A stretch of 64,000 nucleotides of DNA from Trichoplax adhaerens (Eukaryota > Placozoa > Uniplacotomia > Trichoplacea > Trichoplacidae). The notes beneath the pieces were generated by a model. That model made no database searches. It was given only the letters and a program-made list of their open reading frames with translations, and was not told the DNA's origin. Shown here piece after piece: positions 60,385 to 64,000 of the stretch. The stretch is taken from NCBI RefSeq assembly GCF_000150275.1, contig NW_002060956.1, positions 587,379 through 651,378 of the forward strand, written 5' to 3'. Position 1 is the first letter of the stretch. Each line of letters starts with the position of its first letter. Made by a program: the position numbers and the translations under genes.

Positions 60385-60530
60385 GTCGTACAGTATACTG
60401 CACGATACTGTGTAGAGGTCAATCGTGGGATTGACCTCAACATTTACTCACCATACTGTATTGTATACATACTGTACAGTACATACAGTATACTGTACTG
60501 TATACCTATGGATGCGTATGGACAGTACGG
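60385..60530. repeat. GTAC/TATAC repeat cluster with an embedded hairpin
   Basis: The elements ACAGTATACTGCACGATACTG, ATACTGTATTGTATACATAC, TGTACAGTACATACAGTATAC and TGTACTGTATAC surround a separate inverted repeat, GAGGTCAATC, GTGG loop, GATTGACCTC (60415-60438). Confidence 0.75.
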
Positions 60531-61064
60531 TACAGTCATTCGTTAATTAATTATAATTGACTGCGATTACCTTGTGATACAGTAATTGAGATCTTGTGAA
60601 GGCAGATTATAGTACTGTCATGGTAGAATGATCAACATAGTTAATTTACTGTTTAACCTATAGTTGAAGCTATGAACTTTCCATACAGTAAATCTGTGTA
60701 ATGGCGGTATTGTCAACAGTGTAGTTTTGACCGTAAATATGGTATTGCAGGGTAGAGTCCGAAGCTAGACTTCGCTAGTAATGGTGATGAGTAGAATTCT
60801 TGTACTGCATCATGGATTCCATAACTATACCAGATATTCGATTCACTACTTCACCAAAAATTGGATTGAAATGGCAAGGTGAAGTATGGATTAAATAATT
60901 TATAAGATTCAATTGATAGGGATAAAGAAAAGGAGGAAAATGATTTCCTCTTTACCTACACGAATCAGGTGTGAAACATCAGATGTGACCCGTCCGTCAC
61001 GCCACGGACCAGTCAAATTTGTAGCACATCAGCCTACATCAGACTACAACATCAGACCATGCAG

Positions 61065-61410
61065 ATAATCTACAGTACAGTGAGTACAGTACAGTACGAC
61101 CGTACTGTACTGTATAGTGTACAGTGCTGTATGTCGTAAATGTGATCCGTTTTCTTCGGTGTGTTTGAATAGTAAAAACTTGTTAGTAAAACGCTCTAAA
61201 AAGCTAATCGTTATGACTCTTCCTATACTGTACACATAAGTCTGTTATTGTAGAAAGTTACCCACTACTTAAGTCGAGAGCTATCCGTACATATTAAAAC
61301 CATGATTTTGTGATCAATTTTTGTATCAATGCAAAAATGATAATATGGAATGTACAGTACATTGTACTGTAGACTCCGAGTACTTGTACAGTACAGTTGT
61401 ACAGTATCTG
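61065..61410. repeat. Two GTAC palindrome clusters
   Basis: The first (61070-61125) has TACAGTACAGTGAGTACAGTAC, then GTACTGTACTGTATAGTGTAC. The second (61350-61410) has TGTACAGTACATTGTACTGTAG and TTGTACAGTACAGTTGTACAG. Sequence between them is ordinary. Confidence 0.7.
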
Positions 61411-62373
61411 TTTCACTGGAGTACTGTATTTTTAGAAACGTTTAATTAATAAAAGATCGTTTGCTCTCTCTTTTTTTGCGGCTGCTGGTAAAAAGAAATT
61501 GGGTTGTTTTTTTTGGGGGGGGGGTGCTTTTGTTTCCGAAAATACACCATGGCTATAGGAAGTTCAGTGACTTTATGGGCCAGGTTAGGGCCTTAGGCAG
61601 TTTGTACATTTGTTTTCTTTTTCACTCTATTCTCTGATTGTGGTTGTGTACAGTACCTCATTATCAGGTCGTTAGTGAATGACACGTGATAAAGTGATAC
61701 GTAATACAGTAGTACAGTACAGTCAGTAGAGTACGCACTGTCGTGTGAGATGTTGATGACAACAACCATACAGTACTGTACAGTTCATTCCGCTCATTGT
61801 GGTAGACAGAGAGAGTGAACGCACCCCAATATTCATTGTACCCCATTGGTTAATAATCATCGACGTCATGGCATTGCTGACACCACAGTAGTATCGCACA
61901 GGAGGACGACAGTAGCTACATACAGTACGACAGTCATTGTCGCTGACGTGAGTATTGGACTTTGTACAGCGAGTGTGAAACAAGCGGCAAGCTATTACTA
62001 CCCAATACCGACGGTAATTACTAGCGAAAACACTCATTCGTGTTTGTCGACGTTGATAGGCGACAACACCTTTCGTTGCCTAACGTTGAAGAAGAAATCA
62101 ACTGTTGAACGTTCAATTAGTTAATACCCAAAGTGAATCTTTGCCCTTTTCAGTCGATGTGGTTGTACTCTACTGTTGTACATACTGCAAATAAGATTGG
62201 TCAAGCGAGAGAGTAGACTGTCAACAGCATAAAACCAAGGCGATTACAGTACAAGACTCGTCTAATAAGTAGAATTACAATCATTATAACTGGACACACA
62301 TCTCTAAATGTGTCCTTGTTCAGGAAAGAGTCCATTGAAGAAAATACACCACAATTTGTAAACAACATTATTG

Positions 62374-63209
62374 GTGAGTCATTGCTTGTTCTCTTCTTAA
62401 CAAATTATCATGATATCATGCATGGCGATTCTGTGTATTAGTGTATATAGTTGTTTTGTATTACAACACTCTTCACTTTGTCAATCAATAGCCATGTAGA
62501 ATATTTCATCTTCGGCCAACTTGATAGTCATGATAAGATGGACGACACGGGTTGACGTAAATCTACCAATTTCAATTGATTGACAACGACAGTACTATGG
62601 GACAGCATGTAGAGCATACAGCATAGCTGGAGTCATATGTACATTAACTATCTAGACTCAATTAACTTTATACAGTACGTATGTCTACCACTTTATTTAT
62701 TTATTCTGATTCATAGCAGCTGATGTGCAACGTCATGAATCTCCAGACCCTACTGTACATCAGTAAATCAATATAAATCAACCTAACGCGTATAACGACA
62801 TTATACCTTGAACAAGTAGACGCTACTAGAACAACATTAAATCCATTGAAATACAATCGACACTCATTTCAAGCGTGCATGCATGCTTATATTCATAGTC
62901 AACTTCAGTTGAACTTTTCCAACATTGAGCACGTGGTATGTCATGGACGACAAATGATTTCATTAATAAGCCTATCCGATCATCTTTGATAGCATTAGTT
63001 AGCTGCAGGGTGTAAAACTAAAACCATTCTTTTCGTCCATCTCCTGCTGGATCCACTTGATACTCCAGTGCTGGATTTTGACTTAGTACGATCAATCGAG
63101 CAAGTGTAATAATGCGTAGACCTGTGCAATGTCAATTTCAACGACACCAAATTGGCTGATCAACTTATTTCTATAATTTTTTTTGGTGATAGATCTTCCT
63201 TACTAACAG
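62374..63209. other. Probable 5' UTR intron of the ACSL gene
   Basis: A consensus donor (ATTG followed by GTGAGT, GT at 62374) and a consensus acceptor (TTCCTTACTAACAG ending 63209) bracket this interval, and the coding ATG follows the acceptor by 6 nt. The linked 5' UTR exon would end at 62373. This is inferred from splice sites only. Confidence 0.4.
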
Positions 63210-63215
63210 TCAAAA

Positions 63216-63356
63216 ATGTCTTCATTATGGCAAAACTCAGCCGCGGTTGCGGGTATTGGTGTAGCGGCGGTAGTTTCCGCAGTTTATCTCTCCAAACGTA
63301 GCGCCGCTCCAGAAATACCAGCCATTGATATCAATCATCAATCAGTGGAACTAGAG
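63216..63356 (+). CDS. Long-chain acyl-CoA synthetase (ACSL1/5/6 type), N-terminal exon, partial
   Basis: ACSL enzymes activate fatty acids to acyl-CoA with ATP at the outer mitochondrial or ER membrane. The 47-codon exon begins MSSLWQNSAAVAGIGVAAVV and has a single hydrophobic anchor (about residues 8-25) followed by a basic residue pair (SKR), then IPAIDINHQSVELE, which matches the ACSL segment after the anchor (LLDLNNQSVGIEG in human ACSL5, from memory). It ends in phase 0 at a perfect GTAAGT donor. The adenylate-forming catalytic domain must lie in exons beyond the right edge. I first considered a CDGSH (CISD) protein because of the short N-terminal anchor, but the NQSVE-type segment favours ACSL. 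Confidence 0.7.
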
Positions 63357-64000
63357 GTAAGTCATTTGTGCTGTACTGCACTGTACTCATTTCGTGTTCT
63401 GTATGAATCGAGTGGCTAGCTTAAGCTTACACAACTCCTTCTCATCGATGCTTTTACTGTCAAGTTCAATAAAATGACAGTTAATTAATGAAAGACAATG
63501 ATCAATGCTCTTATGAACTACTAAATTGGGCAGTTGAATCATACTATACTGGATGGACGATGATAATAATAATCTTATACAGCATTCTGTATAGGTACTA
63601 TTTACTTTTGTTTCGCAAGCTACATTTTTATTTCTAGTCTGATGATTTAGCAAGCAATGCATACTGTACGATGGTGCTGGACCTCTGTTTACTGTTGAAT
63701 TGTTCCATGTGTAAACTACGGTATCTCTCTCTCTCTCTCTCTCTCTCTATAAGTATACACTGCACTCAGTGCTTAATTGCCTACTACGCAGTGACTCACT
63801 GTCATCAGTTGTTAGTAACTTGACCAAATCTTAAAATGAACTATAGGCGAATGTTTGAATTCCTTTTCTTCTACAGTATTTATTAACTCGAGCAAAGTTG
63901 TCTACGTGCTTTCCGCGTCGTCGCGTAATATGTCAGCATTCTTACCGGGAGGAGGCCTGCCACGATGCACAGTTCTGGATAAGGGTGTTATTTATGTCTT
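63357..64000. other. Intron of the ACSL gene to the window end
   Basis: No second ACSL exon was recognised. A possible acceptor (TTTTCTTCTACAG, ending 63886) is followed by open frames to the window end, but neither the phase-0 frame nor the others resemble ACSL sequence. A (TC)n microsatellite is at 63724-63748. Confidence 0.4.
63724..63748. repeat. (TC)n microsatellite
   Basis: Twelve and a half TC units run without interruption inside the ACSL intron. Confidence 0.95.

Larger units (their letters stand above)
58115..62373. other. Intergenic between GTF2H5 and ACSL, repeat-rich
   Basis: No exon is supported; frames at 59660-59869, 61044-61235, 61664-62037 and 61846-62124 have no domain. 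GTAC-type elements lie near 58160, 60385-60530, 61070-61125, 61350-61410, 61625-61790 and 61920. Also seen: a (TA)n tract at 59805-59821, a hairpin at 60415-60438 and a T8G10 run at 61507-61524. Confidence 0.5.

Noticed and set aside
63216-63419. CDGSH iron-sulfur protein (CISD) N-terminus
   Set aside because: The hydrophobic start is compatible, but the IDINHQSVELE segment fits acyl-CoA synthetases better and no CDGSH exon is present in the window.

Overview
This is a eukaryotic, AT-rich window from an animal genome. The genes are split by many short GT-AG introns (often 60-400 bp), and coding density is moderate. A TCF/LEF factor with an HMG box plus C-clamp, a vertebrate-like UCP4, NAF1, and a sigma-class-like GST exon all point to an early-branching metazoan. 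A placozoan (Trichoplax-like) genome is my best guess, but that is an inference from gene structure and composition, not a database match.

Layout, left to right: the first exon of a minus-strand glutathione S-transferase runs off the left edge (917-1049). A minus-strand tRNA-Pro(CGG) follows (2802-2873). A complete 32-exon DDX46/Prp5 spliceosomal RNA helicase lies on the plus strand (4127-12103). It converges on an intronless NSMCE2/MMS21 SUMO ligase (13371-14024, minus), which is divergent from an 11-exon mitochondrial carrier SLC25A27/UCP4 (15524-18858, plus). NAF1, an H/ACA snoRNP assembly factor with 13 exons, is at 20905-24759 (plus) and converges on TIMM23 (25848-28515, minus, 6 exons). 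The TIMM23 promoter side abuts a higher-order tandem repeat array (28571-29845). About 12 kb with no recognisable gene follows (29.9-42.1 kb). Then comes a TCF/LEF gene (recognised exons 45076-47257, plus; candidate first exon at 42186) converging on the SNARE VTI1A (49268-52505, minus, 8 exons). A repeat-rich segment (52.6-53.55 kb) has a local duplication and a small palindromic insertion. BRX1 (55723-56595, minus, intronless) and GTF2H5/TTDA (57081-58114, plus, 2 exons) form a divergent pair. The right end carries the N-terminal exon of a long-chain acyl-CoA synthetase (63216-63356, plus).

Exons were assembled by hand. Every stated exon chain keeps reading frame across all junctions and ends at a stop, so the complete models are strong. 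The genes are mostly housekeeping (splicing, snoRNP and ribosome assembly, transcription/repair, mitochondrial import and carriers, SNARE trafficking) and do not form one pathway.

The most distinctive non-genic signal is a dispersed family of palindromes built from GTAC(A/T)GTAC units. They cluster in intergenic and promoter DNA, including perfect palindromes of 26-32 nt. I found no convincing new enzymatic or defence system. The best hunt results are this palindrome family, a 30-nt palindromic insertion with an 8-bp target duplication and an empty paralogous site, and a higher-order satellite directly upstream of TIMM23.
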